The position numbers were made by a program, and so were the translations under genes. From the NCBI RefSeq assembly GCF_002135235.1, contig NZ_NEGB01000006.1, positions 62,001-126,000 on the forward strand: 64,000 nucleotides of DNA. Reading direction: 5' to 3'. Source of the DNA: Acinetobacter silvestris (GTDB taxonomy: Bacteria; Pseudomonadota; Gammaproteobacteria; Pseudomonadales; Moraxellaceae). The stretch's first letter is position 1. Every line of letters starts with the position of its first letter. Under the pieces are notes generated by a model. That model saw only the letters and a list, made by a program, of their open reading frames with translations. It was not told where the DNA came from and made no database searches. Below, piece by piece: positions 36,794 to 46,504 of the stretch.

Positions 36794-37615
36794 ATGCGTT
36801 TACCCGTTTTAGTGTTTGATATTGAAACCCTCACCGATCTAAAAGCGGGAGCGCACTTGTATGGTTTAGATCTTCCACAACAAGATCTTGAACAGGCATT
36901 GTATAAATTACGTCGTCAAGAAGCAGGAACGGATTTTCAGCGCATTGCCTTACATGAAATCGTGTGTATTTCTGGTTTATGGATTGATGAAAATGGCGTG
37001 ATGAAACTCTTTTCTTTTAGCAGAGAAAATAATTCTGAAGCTGAAATTTTGAAAAAGTTTCTTTCTATTTTTGATAAGCGTAATCCAACGCTCGTCAGTT
37101 GGAATGGTTCACAATTTGATTTGCCCGTGATTTTATTTCGTGCCATGTATCATGGTTTATCTGCAGCAAGTTTGTTCGATCAGGGTGAGATTGACACACA
37201 AAAACGTTATAATAACTATCAGAACCGTTATCATCACCGCCATGTTGATTTAATGGATGTGATGGCGATGTTTAATGGGCGTCATTTTCAGAAATTAGAT
37301 GACATTGCGCACTTATTGGGCTACCCAGGTAAGCGTGGCGGTACGGGTTATTTTATTCCCGAATATGTTAAAAATCAGCAATGGTTGGAGTTGACCAGTT
37401 ATTGTGAAGGCGATGTACTGAATACATGGTTGATTTTTTTACGTTGGTCATTACTCAAAGGGCAAGTGTCTTTGGAGGATCATCGTTTATGGACTCAAGC
37501 CACGATTCATTATTTGCAAAGTCAACCACAGCAAAATGAGTTTCTAGCAGTATGGCGTGACATGTCGCAACATACCGATTTTACCGTTAAAGATTTTCCA
37601 TCTTCCTCCATATAG
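36794..37615 (+). CDS. DnaQ-like (PolB-type) 3'-5' exonuclease
   Basis: The 273-residue protein fits the family of predicted 3'-5' exonucleases related to the proofreading domain of DNA polymerase B. Exo motifs are visible: FDIETLTD (Asp and Glu), SWNGSQFDLPV (Asp) and the YxxxD motif III in SYCEGDVLNTW. It is a stand-alone exonuclease without a polymerase domain. The role may lie in DNA or RNA repair and is undefined. The gene sits between cysM and rlmD with gaps of 36 and 9 bases, so it is probably cotranscribed with rlmD. Confidence 0.88.
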   Translation: MRLPVLVFDIETLTDLKAGAHLYGLDLPQQDLEQALYKLRRQEAGTDFQRIALHEIVCISGLWIDENGVMKLFSFSRENNSEAEILKKFLSIFDKRNPTLVSWNGSQFDLPVILFRAMYHGLSAASLFDQGEIDTQKRYNNYQNRYHHRHVDLMDVMAMFNGRHFQKLDDIAHLLGYPGKRGGTGYFIPEYVKNQQWLELTSYCEGDVLNTWLIFLRWSLLKGQVSLEDHRLWTQATIHYLQSQPQQNEFLAVWRDMSQHTDFTVKDFPSSSI

Positions 37616-37624
37616 GTTATTCCT

Positions 37625-39001
37625 TTGAAACATAGAGCTAAACCTCAGACCGCTCAACTTCCACAATATACATTTAAGGTTGAGAGACTTTCACATGAAG
37701 GGCGAGGGATAGCGCACTATGGCTCAGAATTGGATCATCCCGTGGGTAAGCAGGGTAAGAAGGTATTTATTCGTTATGCCTTGCCCGGTGAAACGGTAAA
37801 AGCACAAATAACGCGTCAGGTGAGTAAGCTTGAAGAGGCTGACTGTATTGAATTACTAGATACGCCGAATCCAAATCGAATTGAACCCATATGTCCCCAT
37901 TTTGGCGTGTGCGGTGGTTGTAATATGCAACACATTCATCCAGATGAACAAATCCGTTTAAAGCAAGATGTACTTAAATCGCATTTGAGTCATTTTGCAG
38001 GACTGCAACCAGAACAGTGGTTAGAGCCATTACGTTCAACGCGTACTGATTATCGGCATAAAGCTCGGATTGGCGTACGCTATTTGTCTAAAAACAATAA
38101 GCTGTTGATGGGCTTTCGTGAAGCGCAAAGCAATCGCCTGACTGAAATTACCACCTGTAAGATTTTGGATCAGCAACTGGATACCGCGTTGCCTGAATTA
38201 AAGACCTTACTCGAAAGTCTAACAGGCAAAGCCGCGATTGGTCATATAGAATTGGCTAAAGGTGATTCTGAAATCGCTTTATTGGTGCGGCATACTGAAA
38301 AACTAAACCAGGTTGATGTTAACTTATTGCGACAATATGCGTTACAGAAACAATGGCAATTGTATTTGCAGCCTGCGGGTGTGGAGAGTTTACAGCGTGT
38401 AGATGATTCTGCTGCCGCGATGCAATTACATTATCGTTTAGATGATTTTAATGTTGAGTTTGGATTTAATCCTACCGATTTTACCCAAGTAAACCCAAGT
38501 GTGAATCCTCAAATGGTAAAATTGGCATGTGATTTGCTTGAATTGCAACAGGGAGAAACAGTACTTGATCTATTCTGTGGATTAGGGAATTTTTCTTTAC
38601 CGCTTGCACGTCAAGTGGGAATCAGTGGAAAAGTGGTCGCTGTTGAAGGTAGCGAAGAGATGGTGAAACGAGGTACAGAAAATGCACTGAATAATCACAT
38701 CACTAATGTTACATTTTATTCACAAGATTTAACAAAAGACTTTTCACAGTTTTCTTGGGCAAATCAAGGATTTGATGCATTATTAATAGATCCTCCACGT
38801 GCAGGTGCGGAGCAAATTATGCATTATGTGCCTAATTTTGGTGCGAAAAGAATCGTTTATGTATCGTGTAATCCTGCAACTTTGGCTAGAGATGCTGGAA
38901 TATTGGTACAGTATGGTTATCAGTTAATAAAAGCAGGTGTGATGGATATGTTTACCCACACGGGGCATGTCGAATCCATTGCTTTATTTGAAAAGAAATA
39001 A
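37625..39001 (+). CDS. rlmD: 23S rRNA (uracil(1939)-C(5))-methyltransferase RlmD
   Basis: RlmD methylates U1939 of 23S rRNA using SAM and carries an iron-sulfur cluster. The 458-residue protein has an N-terminal TRAM-like domain, the cluster cysteines in [14 protein letters not shown], a SAM motif [16 protein letters not shown], the IDPPRAGAE block and the catalytic Cys in [12 protein letters not shown]. The start is TTG 37625 with TAGG upstream; no ATG occurs before the domain. relA follows after 45 bases, as in many gammaproteobacteria. Confidence 0.96.
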   Translation: MKHRAKPQTAQLPQYTFKVERLSHEGRGIAHYGSELDHPVGKQGKKVFIRYALPGETVKAQITRQVSKLEEADCIELLDTPNPNRIEPICPHFGVCGGCNMQHIHPDEQIRLKQDVLKSHLSHFAGLQPEQWLEPLRSTRTDYRHKARIGVRYLSKNNKLLMGFREAQSNRLTEITTCKILDQQLDTALPELKTLLESLTGKAAIGHIELAKGDSEIALLVRHTEKLNQVDVNLLRQYALQKQWQLYLQPAGVESLQRVDDSAAAMQLHYRLDDFNVEFGFNPTDFTQVNPSVNPQMVKLACDLLELQQGETVLDLFCGLGNFSLPLARQVGISGKVVAVEGSEEMVKRGTENALNNHITNVTFYSQDLTKDFSQFSWANQGFDALLIDPPRAGAEQIMHYVPNFGAKRIVYVSCNPATLARDAGILVQYGYQLIKAGVMDMFTHTGHVESIALFEKK

Positions 39002-39046
39002 GAGATATACCATTAAAAATGAGTAATACAGTCAGAGGAGAATGGT

Positions 39047-41353
39047 ATGGTCACAGTGCGTGAACAGTTACCTGGACGACTCACAGAGTTATCTGAGGAA
39101 GCGACTGTAGAACATGCCGAAGAAGCACAGCTCGGTTTAGCAACATGGCTTGATCGTGTGAGCGGAATTTTAGACGGTGTTCGACTTGATCAGTTAAAAG
39201 AAGTCGCTCAGCTTGTATTAGATAAAGAACTGGAAACAACCCTTAATCATAAAACCAATACTTTTTCGACAGGTTTAGGCATTGCAGATATTTTGGCGCA
39301 TTTGCATGTTGATGAAGATACGCTTTCTGCTGCGTTGCTGTATCGGAGCGTGCGTGAAGGGATTACCTCAATTGAAGAAATCCGTAAAAAATTTGGTGAA
39401 AATGTATACAATCTCGTCAAAGGTACTTTGGCGATGGGTAAGCTATCTGAACTGATTGAAAAGAATAAACGCTTAGAAGATCATTTTAATAATAATCAGC
39501 GTGAGCATTTATCTGGCATTTATAAAATGCTGATTTCTGTGACGGAAGATGTTCGAGTTGTATTGATTAAATTGGCTGAACGAACCTATTCATTACGTGA
39601 ACTCGCACATTCACCACGAGAGCGTCAGGAACGTGTCGCTCGAGAAATTCTAACCATTTACTCGCCATTGGCACATCGTTTAGGGATTGCGCAATTAAAG
39701 TGGGAATTGGAAGATCTGGCTTTCCGCTATTTAGCACCAGAACGTTATAAAGAAATTGCATCTTTATTGAATGAAAAGCGTTTAGAGCGGGAACACTATA
39801 TTCAATTTATGGTTGAAAAACTGAAAACTGAATTGGCAGAACACAGAATTTACGCTGAAATTACTGGTCGGGTTAAGCATATCTACTCGATTTATCGAAA
39901 AATGAAGAGTAAAAATCTGAGTTTTGATCAGCTTTATGATATTCGTGCATTACGTGTGTTGGTGAAAACAGTTCCAGAGTGTTATCACACATTAGGTTTG
40001 GTACATCAAAATTGGCGACATATTCCACATCAGTTTGATGATTATATTACCAACCCTAAAGCCAATGGTTATCGCTCATTACATACCGCGGTGATTGCTG
40101 AAAATAAGTCTCTAGAAATACAAATTCGTACTATGGAGATGCATGAGGAAGCCGAGCTCGGTGTTTGTTCGCACTTCAATTATAAAGAAGGCTCTAAAAC
40201 TACGGATTATTCATTTAATCATCGTTTACATTCTTTACGTGCAGTACTTGAGCATTATCAGGAACGCAATGAAACCAGTGCCCATCCGAATGAAGATGAA
40301 GCTGAAGATTTTGAACAAATTCAAAGTTTTGAAGGTTTTGAAAAGATTTATGTGTTCAGTCGTGATGGTGATATTAAAGAATTACCACGTGGTTCAACAG
40401 TTCTAGATTTTGCCTATCATGTGCATACTGAGGTTGGGAATAAGTGCTATGCAGCACGTGTAAACCAACGTTATGTACCGCTCACTTATACGTTAAAAAC
40501 CGGTGAGCAGGTTGAGATTTTAACCAAAAAAGATCGTGAACCGAATCGTGATTGGTTGGTCAACTCACTGGGTTATATCAAGACAGCTCGTGCACGTGAT
40601 AAGTTACGTCATTGGTTTAGACAGCAAGACCGGAGCAAAAATTTAGAAGTTGGGCGTGAGATTCTGAATAAAGAATTATTACGCTTAGCCATTCACCCGA
40701 AAAGTATTGATTTAAGTGATTATTGTAATCATTTCAATGTCAAATTGGGTGAAGATATTCTGGTTTCATTAGTAAGCGGCGACATTAGTCTGCATGCATT
40801 AATGAACCAAGTTAATCGCCATATGCATTTAGATCAGGATGAACCTGAACTGGTGCTCAAACCGACATTAAATCCACGTGCTAGTCATACACTGTCAGCA
40901 CATGGCATTTTAATTGATGGTTTAGATAATGTTGAACTGCATGTTGCACAATGTTGTCAGCCTGTGCATGGTGAATCTATTGCGGGCTATATCACTTTGA
41001 ATCGTGGTGTGAGTATCCATAAGGTTGCATGTACTGATTATATTCGCATGATTGGTTTGGAACCGGATCGTGCTGTGGAAGCCGATTGGGAAATGCAACC
41101 GACCCGTGGTCAGAGTGTTCAAATTGTAGTGGAAGCGTATGATCGCCGTGGTTTGTTGAAAGATTTAACTCAAGTGATTTTTTCTGATCAAATTAATATT
41201 CGTCAGGTGAATACCATCTCTGAAGCAGATGGTATTGCAAATATGAAATTATTGATTGAAGTGAAAGGCTTGGCTCAACTTTCTCGCTTGTTGGCACGTT
41301 TAGAGCAACAACCGGGGATTATTAGCGCTCGACGATTGGTACAGGGTAACTAA
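39047..41353 (+). CDS. relA: GTP pyrophosphokinase RelA (ppGpp synthetase I)
   Basis: RelA makes (p)ppGpp on the ribosome when uncharged tRNA accumulates. The 768-residue protein has the RelA/SpoT order: a pseudo-hydrolase domain (residues about 40-200), the synthetase domain with YSIYRKMKSK, LYDIRALRV and ANGYRSLHT, a TGS domain and a C-terminal ACT domain (IVVEAYDRRGLLKDLTQVI). In the first domain the HD motif of SpoT is replaced (SAALLYRSVREG), so hydrolase activity should be absent and the protein is synthetase-only. A GAGGAG ribosome-binding site precedes ATG 39047. It is followed by a bidirectional terminator. Confidence 0.97.
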   Translation: MVTVREQLPGRLTELSEEATVEHAEEAQLGLATWLDRVSGILDGVRLDQLKEVAQLVLDKELETTLNHKTNTFSTGLGIADILAHLHVDEDTLSAALLYRSVREGITSIEEIRKKFGENVYNLVKGTLAMGKLSELIEKNKRLEDHFNNNQREHLSGIYKMLISVTEDVRVVLIKLAERTYSLRELAHSPRERQERVAREILTIYSPLAHRLGIAQLKWELEDLAFRYLAPERYKEIASLLNEKRLEREHYIQFMVEKLKTELAEHRIYAEITGRVKHIYSIYRKMKSKNLSFDQLYDIRALRVLVKTVPECYHTLGLVHQNWRHIPHQFDDYITNPKANGYRSLHTAVIAENKSLEIQIRTMEMHEEAELGVCSHFNYKEGSKTTDYSFNHRLHSLRAVLEHYQERNETSAHPNEDEAEDFEQIQSFEGFEKIYVFSRDGDIKELPRGSTVLDFAYHVHTEVGNKCYAARVNQRYVPLTYTLKTGEQVEILTKKDREPNRDWLVNSLGYIKTARARDKLRHWFRQQDRSKNLEVGREILNKELLRLAIHPKSIDLSDYCNHFNVKLGEDILVSLVSGDISLHALMNQVNRHMHLDQDEPELVLKPTLNPRASHTLSAHGILIDGLDNVELHVAQCCQPVHGESIAGYITLNRGVSIHKVACTDYIRMIGLEPDRAVEADWEMQPTRGQSVQIVVEAYDRRGLLKDLTQVIFSDQINIRQVNTISEADGIANMKLLIEVKGLAQLSRLLARLEQQPGIISARRLVQGN

Positions 41354-41372
41354 TTTATCTGTATCTTTGATA

Positions 41373-41403
41373 AAAATAGCTCGCGATTTGCGAGCTATTT
41401 TTA
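41373..41403. terminator. Bidirectional terminator between relA and an SDR gene
   Basis: A 12-bp stem AAAATAGCTCGC / GCGAGCTATTTT with a GATTT loop. The right arm overlaps the stop codon of the convergent SDR gene. Confidence 0.92.
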
Positions 41404-42177
41404 TGCTTTTCTACTTAAATAGATATTGGATAATCGGTTTAAAAATTGTGGACTGATTGAGGAAAGTGTAAACATCACTTTTGTTTTAAAGCCTACGGGC
41501 CTATGTGTTGTCGTTAAAATGTTACCTTTGGCTTGAGCTAATGCTAAAACTTGTTCAGCAACATCTTGTGGGGTTAAATCAACGCCCATATTTTGAATCG
41601 ACCCTGCATCCATATCTTTGACCATGGCTGTTTGGACAAATAGCGGCATCACATCTAAAACGCGAATCCCATATTTTTTCCATTCGGTATCTAAACCTTC
41701 AGTAATGCCACGTACAGCAAATTTACTGGCAGAATAAGATACCAAATCAGCTTGCCCATAAATGGCTGAAGCAGAAGATAAATTGATTACACGGGCAAAA
41801 TTTGCTTTTTTGAGAAAGGGCAGCGCAGCATGACAACCGTTTAAAACCCCTTTGACATTAATGTCGATGGTACGATAATGGTCATTAATCGCTATTTTTT
41901 CAAAATCACCAGAATATAAAATCCCTGCATTATTAACCAAAATATTTAATTCACCTGCCCATGCGACGAATTCATGCAATGCTGTTTGCCATTGCTCATA
42001 ATTTGCAACATCTAACAATCCAGCTTTGGCATGAGGACCTAATTGGTCGGCGAGTATTTGAGCTTGTGATTGATTAATATCATAAATACCAACTTTGTAG
42101 CCTTGTTGGTAAAATAGGCGAGCAATCGCAGCGCCAATGCCTTGTGCAGCACCACTGATGAAAATACTTTTTTTCAT
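41401..42177 (-). CDS. Short-chain dehydrogenase/reductase
   Basis: The 258-residue protein is a classical SDR: cofactor motif GAAQGIGAAIA near residue 9, an Asp after the second strand (YDINQS) that favours NAD(H), NNAG near residue 86, catalytic Ser in INLSSAS and the YSASK motif (Y-x3-K). The closing region with DAGSIQNMGVDLTPQDVAE is typical of a subgroup found in Acinetobacter. Substrate is unknown. It is a single gene, divergent from mazG and convergent with relA. Confidence 0.92.
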   Translation of the reverse strand: MKKSIFISGAAQGIGAAIARLFYQQGYKVGIYDINQSQAQILADQLGPHAKAGLLDVANYEQWQTALHEFVAWAGELNILVNNAGILYSGDFEKIAINDHYRTIDINVKGVLNGCHAALPFLKKANFARVINLSSASAIYGQADLVSYSASKFAVRGITEGLDTEWKKYGIRVLDVMPLFVQTAMVKDMDAGSIQNMGVDLTPQDVAEQVLALAQAKGNILTTTHRPVGFKTKVMFTLSSISPQFLNRLSNIYLSRKA

Positions 42178-42303
42178 AAAAAGTTCTCTTTTATTGTTTG
42201 GTCTTTCATAATTTTAGCTAGCAGTTGAACATATCTTTTGTGCTTTTTACAAGTTGTGATTAGCCCGCAACCATCTTACTTTAATTTTAAATAGGACGTT
42301 AAA

Positions 42304-43074
42304 ATGGATCAATTATTGGCAATTATGCAGCAACTTCGTACAGAATGCTCTTGGGATAAAGCCCAAACGCCTGAATCTTTAACTCAGTATGCGATAGAAG
42401 AGGCTTATGAGGTTGAGGAAGCAGTTCGATCTGGCAATGTCAATGATGTGCGCGATGAATTGGGGGATTTGCTGTTACAAGTGGTGTTTCAGTCACAAAT
42501 GTATAGTGAGCAAGGTGTTTTTGATTTTCATGATGTGGTTGAAGCGATTTCTCAGAAGTTAATTCGTCGTCATCCGCATGTTTTTCAAAAACAACAATTT
42601 GGTCAATTAACATCTGAGCAAGTATCTATTTTGTGGAAAGAGATTAAGCAGCAAGAAAAACAAGGTAAAAAAACTCGTCGTTTAGATGAAGTTAAGCATG
42701 CACCATCCATTATACAAGCGGAGCAAATACAACAAAAAGCAGCTCAAGTTGGTTTCGATTTTGCCAATGCTCAGGAAGCATTTGTCAAATTAGAAGAGGA
42801 AATTGATGAGTTTAAACAGGCCATGAGTCAGCAAAATTCCGATGAAATGCTGGATGAATTTGGAGATTGTTTATTTTCTTTTATTAACGTTGGTCGTAAA
42901 CTTGGCTTGTCGAGTGAAAAAGCCTTATTAAGTACCATTTATAAGTTTAGAACTCGGTTTGCATATATCGAAGAGCAAGCTGAATTACAAAATAAAAAAA
43001 TAGATCACATGAGCTTAGATGAAATGGATCAATTGTGGAATCAAGCGAAGCAAGTATTAAAAAAACATTTATAA
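42304..43074 (+). CDS. mazG: Nucleoside triphosphate pyrophosphohydrolase MazG
   Basis: The 256-residue protein contains two MazG folds. The first has the metal-binding EExxE pattern in [13 protein letters not shown] and later [12 protein letters not shown]; the second has [12 protein letters not shown] and [12 protein letters not shown]. It hydrolyses NTPs and dNTPs to monophosphates, thought to clear damaged or surplus nucleotides and influence ppGpp levels. Its place near relA is common in gammaproteobacteria, though here an SDR gene intervenes. It precedes a ComEA-like gene by 7 bases. Confidence 0.95.
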   Translation: MDQLLAIMQQLRTECSWDKAQTPESLTQYAIEEAYEVEEAVRSGNVNDVRDELGDLLLQVVFQSQMYSEQGVFDFHDVVEAISQKLIRRHPHVFQKQQFGQLTSEQVSILWKEIKQQEKQGKKTRRLDEVKHAPSIIQAEQIQQKAAQVGFDFANAQEAFVKLEEEIDEFKQAMSQQNSDEMLDEFGDCLFSFINVGRKLGLSSEKALLSTIYKFRTRFAYIEEQAELQNKKIDHMSLDEMDQLWNQAKQVLKKHL

Positions 43075-43087
43075 CAACAGGTTGTGT

Positions 43088-43525
43088 ATGAAAAACCAAA
43101 CTAAATTGAATGCTGTATTCATTATGTTGCTGTTGAGCCTATTGCCGACAGCCTATGCTCAACAATTTGATCATGCTTATTTAAAGTGGAAAGCTGCACA
43201 AGAAGCACAAGATACGCAATTAAAGCAGCAGAGTAGCGCGAATTATTATTTGTCTAAGCCAAGTGTCAGTCAGCATGCATCAGCGAAGCATAGTTCTAAT
43301 CAATCTAGTAAAACCTCAGCCGTTTCTACTGGAACTAAGATTAGTTTAAACTCAGCCAGTCTTGAGCAATTGCAGCAATTAAAAGGTATTGGTGCGAAGA
43401 AAGCCCAAGCAATTATTGATTTTCGGAATCAGAATGGTGCTTTTAAAAACATTCAAGATTTAGATAAGGTCAAGGGGATTGGACCTAAATTACTTGAGCA
43501 AAATAAAGCGATTTTGAGTTTATAG
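43088..43525 (+). CDS. ComEA-family helix-hairpin-helix protein, secreted
   Basis: The 145-residue product has a signal peptide (cleavage after AYA), a Ser/Gln-rich middle and a C-terminal double helix-hairpin-helix ([20 protein letters not shown], then [15 protein letters not shown]) as in ComEA, the periplasmic DNA receptor for competence. The domain begins near residue 82. ATG 43088 is preferred over a TTG six bases upstream. It starts 13 bases after mazG, so is probably cotranscribed. Proteins of this size in Acinetobacter could support DNA uptake, but direct evidence is missing. Confidence 0.85.
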   Translation: MKNQTKLNAVFIMLLLSLLPTAYAQQFDHAYLKWKAAQEAQDTQLKQQSSANYYLSKPSVSQHASAKHSSNQSSKTSAVSTGTKISLNSASLEQLQQLKGIGAKKAQAIIDFRNQNGAFKNIQDLDKVKGIGPKLLEQNKAILSL

Positions 43526-43570
43526 TTGCTTTTAATGGGACTGAAGATTGAAAATTTCATAAAAATGTTC

Positions 43571-43585
43571 TATTCCAATGGAATA
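43571..43585. promoter_or_regulatory. Odd palindrome upstream of pcnB
   Basis: TATTCCA-A-TGGAATA, a perfect 7-bp inverted repeat with a one-base centre, about 100 bp before pcnB. It could be a protein-binding site. No regulator is suggested. Confidence 0.25.
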
Positions 43586-43659
43586 TTCAAGTTGAGATGA
43601 AAAGAATCAAATTGCCCTTTTATTGTGTTAGAGCTATGATTAGCGTAATTATTATTTTT

Positions 43660-43684
43660 ACGTCCTGACGTAGGAGACAACGTC
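43660..43684 (+). promoter_or_regulatory. Alternative hairpins around the pcnB ribosome-binding site
   Basis: Three related words occur in order: ACGTC, GACGT and ACGTC. The middle one can pair with the left copy (loop CT) or with the right copy (loop AGGAGACA, which contains the AGGAGA ribosome-binding site of the TTG start at 43687). The two hairpins are mutually exclusive, a layout that could regulate translation. The stems are only 5 bp. Confidence 0.35.
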
Positions 43685-43686
43685 TT

Positions 43687-45162
43687 TTGCAAACTTTGCA
43701 TGCGTCAAAGTGTGGATTATCCACCGCCCAATTACCTTCGTCCATTTTAGATGTTCTTGATTCGTTAACCAAAGCTGGCTATGAAGCATACATCGTCGGT
43801 GGAGGGGTACGTGACCTCATGCTTGGGTTAAACCCTAAGGATTTTGATGCTGTCACGAATGCAACTCCTGCACAGATTAAAGATGTCTTTGGACGCCGTT
43901 GTCGTATTATTGGTCGGCGTTTTGAACTTGCTCATGTCTATTCTGGGCGAGAGTTGATTGAAGTTGCAACTTTTCGTGCGCCACCTAAAACAGCGGTTAC
44001 ATCTGCTGCAGGTATGATTTTACGTGATAATAATTGGGGAACAATAGAGCAAGATTTTGCTCGTCGTGATTTTTCAATTAATGCGATGTATTATCAACCA
44101 CGTAAAAGTGAAGTCTTAGATTTTTGTCATGCTGTGGATGATATTCAAAATAAAACCTTACGATTATTAGGTGATCCGACATTACGTTTTGAAGAAGATC
44201 CTGTGAGGATGTTGCGAACGCTACGCTTTGCGGCAAAATTAAATTTCAGTATTGATCCAGACATTTTAGCAATTTTTACGCCTCAAATGACGCAACTGTT
44301 GCGTGATGTTTCTCCGCATCGTTTATATGATGAATCACAAAAGTTATTTACCATGGGGCATTTGCATCGTGTGATGCCGATGTTGATTAAATTTGGTATT
44401 TGGGAACAGTTATTTGCTGATATTCCAACTGAAATTACTCCATTTATGGAGCGTGCAGCGAAGAATACCGATCAGCGGATTCAAATTGGTAAAACGATTA
44501 ATCCTGCATTTTTCTATGCGGTATTGTTGTGGAAACCTTTCCTAGAGCGTTGTCATAGCTACTTAGCCAAAGGTGTTGCACCTGCTGAAGCACGTGCGCA
44601 AGCAGGTCTGGATGTGTTGAAACGTCAAGCGACTCGGACGATTATTCCTCGTTTTGCAGAAACGTTCATTCGTGAAGTTTGGGAAATGCAGACTCGGTTG
44701 TTGAACCCTAAGCCACAGCAAATTGAAGCTTTATCGAGTCATGCACGTTTCCGAGCTGGTTTTGACTTTTTATTGCTGCGTGAAAAATCGGGTGATGATG
44801 CAACACAAGGTATGGGCACTTGGTGGGACAGCTACCAAACCATGTCTGTGGATGAAAAAGAGCGCGCGATTGGTCAATATAATCGTCAGCGCGCAAAAAA
44901 CCGTCGTAAAACAGCAGATGTTACACTAGTTGAAGACACGAAGAATACTGCAACAAGTATTGAGCCTTTAGTCAAAGAGTCTGAAACACGAAACCGCCGT
45001 TCACGTAAATCAACGCCTGCATCTTCATCGAATGATTTTAGAAGTCGTAATGATCAACGTGCAAAACTAAATACGGGTGAGATTAACGCAGATCATCCAA
45101 TTATGAAGCGTAAGCGTGTGCAACGTGATTTGAGTCAAGTGGTTTTTGGACCGACGCAATGA
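43687..45162 (+). CDS. pcnB: Poly(A) polymerase PcnB
   Basis: PcnB adds 3' poly(A) tails that promote RNA decay. The 491-residue protein has the class II nucleotidyltransferase motif YIVGGGVRDLMLGLNPKDFD with the catalytic carboxylates, RRCRIIGRRFELAHV, and RRDFSINAMYY and EDPVRMLRTLRFAAK of the head and neck domains. The C-terminal part is long and basic (RQRAKNRRK, RNRRSRKST), as in PcnB rather than CCA-adding enzymes. The start is TTG 43687, with AGGAGA about nine bases before it. It overlaps folK by four bases. Confidence 0.95.
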   Translation: MQTLHASKCGLSTAQLPSSILDVLDSLTKAGYEAYIVGGGVRDLMLGLNPKDFDAVTNATPAQIKDVFGRRCRIIGRRFELAHVYSGRELIEVATFRAPPKTAVTSAAGMILRDNNWGTIEQDFARRDFSINAMYYQPRKSEVLDFCHAVDDIQNKTLRLLGDPTLRFEEDPVRMLRTLRFAAKLNFSIDPDILAIFTPQMTQLLRDVSPHRLYDESQKLFTMGHLHRVMPMLIKFGIWEQLFADIPTEITPFMERAAKNTDQRIQIGKTINPAFFYAVLLWKPFLERCHSYLAKGVAPAEARAQAGLDVLKRQATRTIIPRFAETFIREVWEMQTRLLNPKPQQIEALSSHARFRAGFDFLLLREKSGDDATQGMGTWWDSYQTMSVDEKERAIGQYNRQRAKNRRKTADVTLVEDTKNTATSIEPLVKESETRNRRSRKSTPASSSNDFRSRNDQRAKLNTGEINADHPIMKRKRVQRDLSQVVFGPTQ

Positions 45163-45647
45163 GTATCACTACTTATATCGGTTTAGGTAGTAATTTAGGT
45201 GATTCAAAACAACTTCTTGCTGAAGCAGTACAGAAGTTAGCGGTATTAGGTCATGTCAAAGTCTCTAAGTTGTATCACAGTCTGCCGATGGGGCCGCAAG
45301 ATCAACCTCATTATCATAATGCTGTGGCACAGTTAGAAACGGACTTACTGCCATTGGCATTGTTAGATGAATTGCAAAAAATTGAGCAAGAAGCAGGTCG
45401 AGTTCGTTTGCGCCATTGGGGAGAGCGAACTTTAGATTTAGATTTATTGCTTTATGGTCAGGATGAAATTCAAAATGAGCGACTGACTGTGCCGCATATT
45501 GGGATTTTAGAACGTGATTTTGTGGTTATTCCACTTTTAGATATAGATTCTGATTTACAAATCAAACAACAACGATTAAAAGATTTAGCCATAGTTCAGC
45601 AAACGCAATTAATTGTGCTTGCTGATGAGCATTGGGTAAATATTTAA
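45159..45647 (+). CDS. folK: Hydroxymethyldihydropterin pyrophosphokinase FolK
   Basis: FolK transfers pyrophosphate from ATP to 6-hydroxymethyl-7,8-dihydropterin in folate synthesis. The 162-residue protein shows YIGLGSNLGD, the family signature HWGERTLDLDLLLYG with metal-binding Asps, and VPHIGILERDFVVIPLLDI. Length is right for a monofunctional FolK. The start overlaps the pcnB stop (ATGA), a pairing common in gammaproteobacteria. panB follows after 45 bases, so pcnB-folK-panB-panC probably form one transcript. Confidence 0.96.
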   Translation: MSITTYIGLGSNLGDSKQLLAEAVQKLAVLGHVKVSKLYHSLPMGPQDQPHYHNAVAQLETDLLPLALLDELQKIEQEAGRVRLRHWGERTLDLDLLLYGQDEIQNERLTVPHIGILERDFVVIPLLDIDSDLQIKQQRLKDLAIVQQTQLIVLADEHWVNI

Positions 45648-45692
45648 TCTTTTTACATGTGGTTTGAACGCACATAGATAGAGGAATACGTC

Positions 45693-46502
45693 ATGATTAG
45701 TCTAAGTGATTTACGACAATTTAAACAACAAGGGCGTAAATTTTCATGTCTTACTTGTTATGATGCAAGTATGGCTAAGGCAATGGAACTTGCTGAAGTC
45801 GATACCATTTTAATTGGTGATTCTCTGGGTATGGCGATTCAGGGACGTGATTCTACTTTACCGGTCACTGTTGAAGATATGGCTTATCATACTGCGGCTG
45901 TGCGTCGTGGTAATCAACATGCTTTGATTATGACTGATCTTCCATTTATGAGTTATGCGACTTTAAATGATGCATTACATAACTCAAGATTAGTAATGCA
46001 AGCTGGTGCACAAGTCATCAAAATTGAAGGCGGTGCTTGGCTAAGTGAAACTGTGAGTGTTTTGACACGGAATGGTGTGCCTGTCTGTGTGCATTTAGGT
46101 TTAACACCACAATCAGTGCATGTTTTAGGTGGTTATAAGTTACAAGCGAAAACCCGTGAAGCAGCTGATCAATTAATCGCAGATTGTAAAGCTGTTGTGG
46201 AGGCTGGTGCTGCATTGTTATTGCTTGAATGTGTTCCAGCTCAGCTGGGTCAAGAGATTGCTGAGCTATTCCCAACAGTACCTGTGATTGGTATTGGTGC
46301 AGGGGTTGCGACGGATGGTCAAGTTCTAGTAGTACAAGATATGTTAGGCTTAACTTTTGGTAAGGTGGCGCGTTTTGTGCGTAACTTTATGAAAGAGCAA
46401 GCTGGAGAAACAGCAATTATGGATGCATTTAAAGCGTATCATGTTGCGGTATTAGATCAATCCTTTCCAGCCAAAGAACATACTTTCCAAGTCGAGCTGT
46501 AA
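45693..46502 (+). CDS. panB: 3-methyl-2-oxobutanoate hydroxymethyltransferase PanB
   Basis: PanB makes ketopantoate from 2-oxoisovalerate and methylene-tetrahydrofolate, the first step of pantothenate synthesis. The 269-residue protein carries [34 protein letters not shown] and [19 protein letters not shown] sequence ([17 protein letters not shown]), and the catalytic Glu region in [13 protein letters not shown] precedes ATG 45693. panC begins two bases after its stop. The use of a folate cofactor makes its position next to folK meaningful. Confidence 0.97.
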   Translation: MISLSDLRQFKQQGRKFSCLTCYDASMAKAMELAEVDTILIGDSLGMAIQGRDSTLPVTVEDMAYHTAAVRRGNQHALIMTDLPFMSYATLNDALHNSRLVMQAGAQVIKIEGGAWLSETVSVLTRNGVPVCVHLGLTPQSVHVLGGYKLQAKTREAADQLIADCKAVVEAGAALLLLECVPAQLGQEIAELFPTVPVIGIGAGVATDGQVLVVQDMLGLTFGKVARFVRNFMKEQAGETAIMDAFKAYHVAVLDQSFPAKEHTFQVEL

Positions 46503-46504
46503 AT

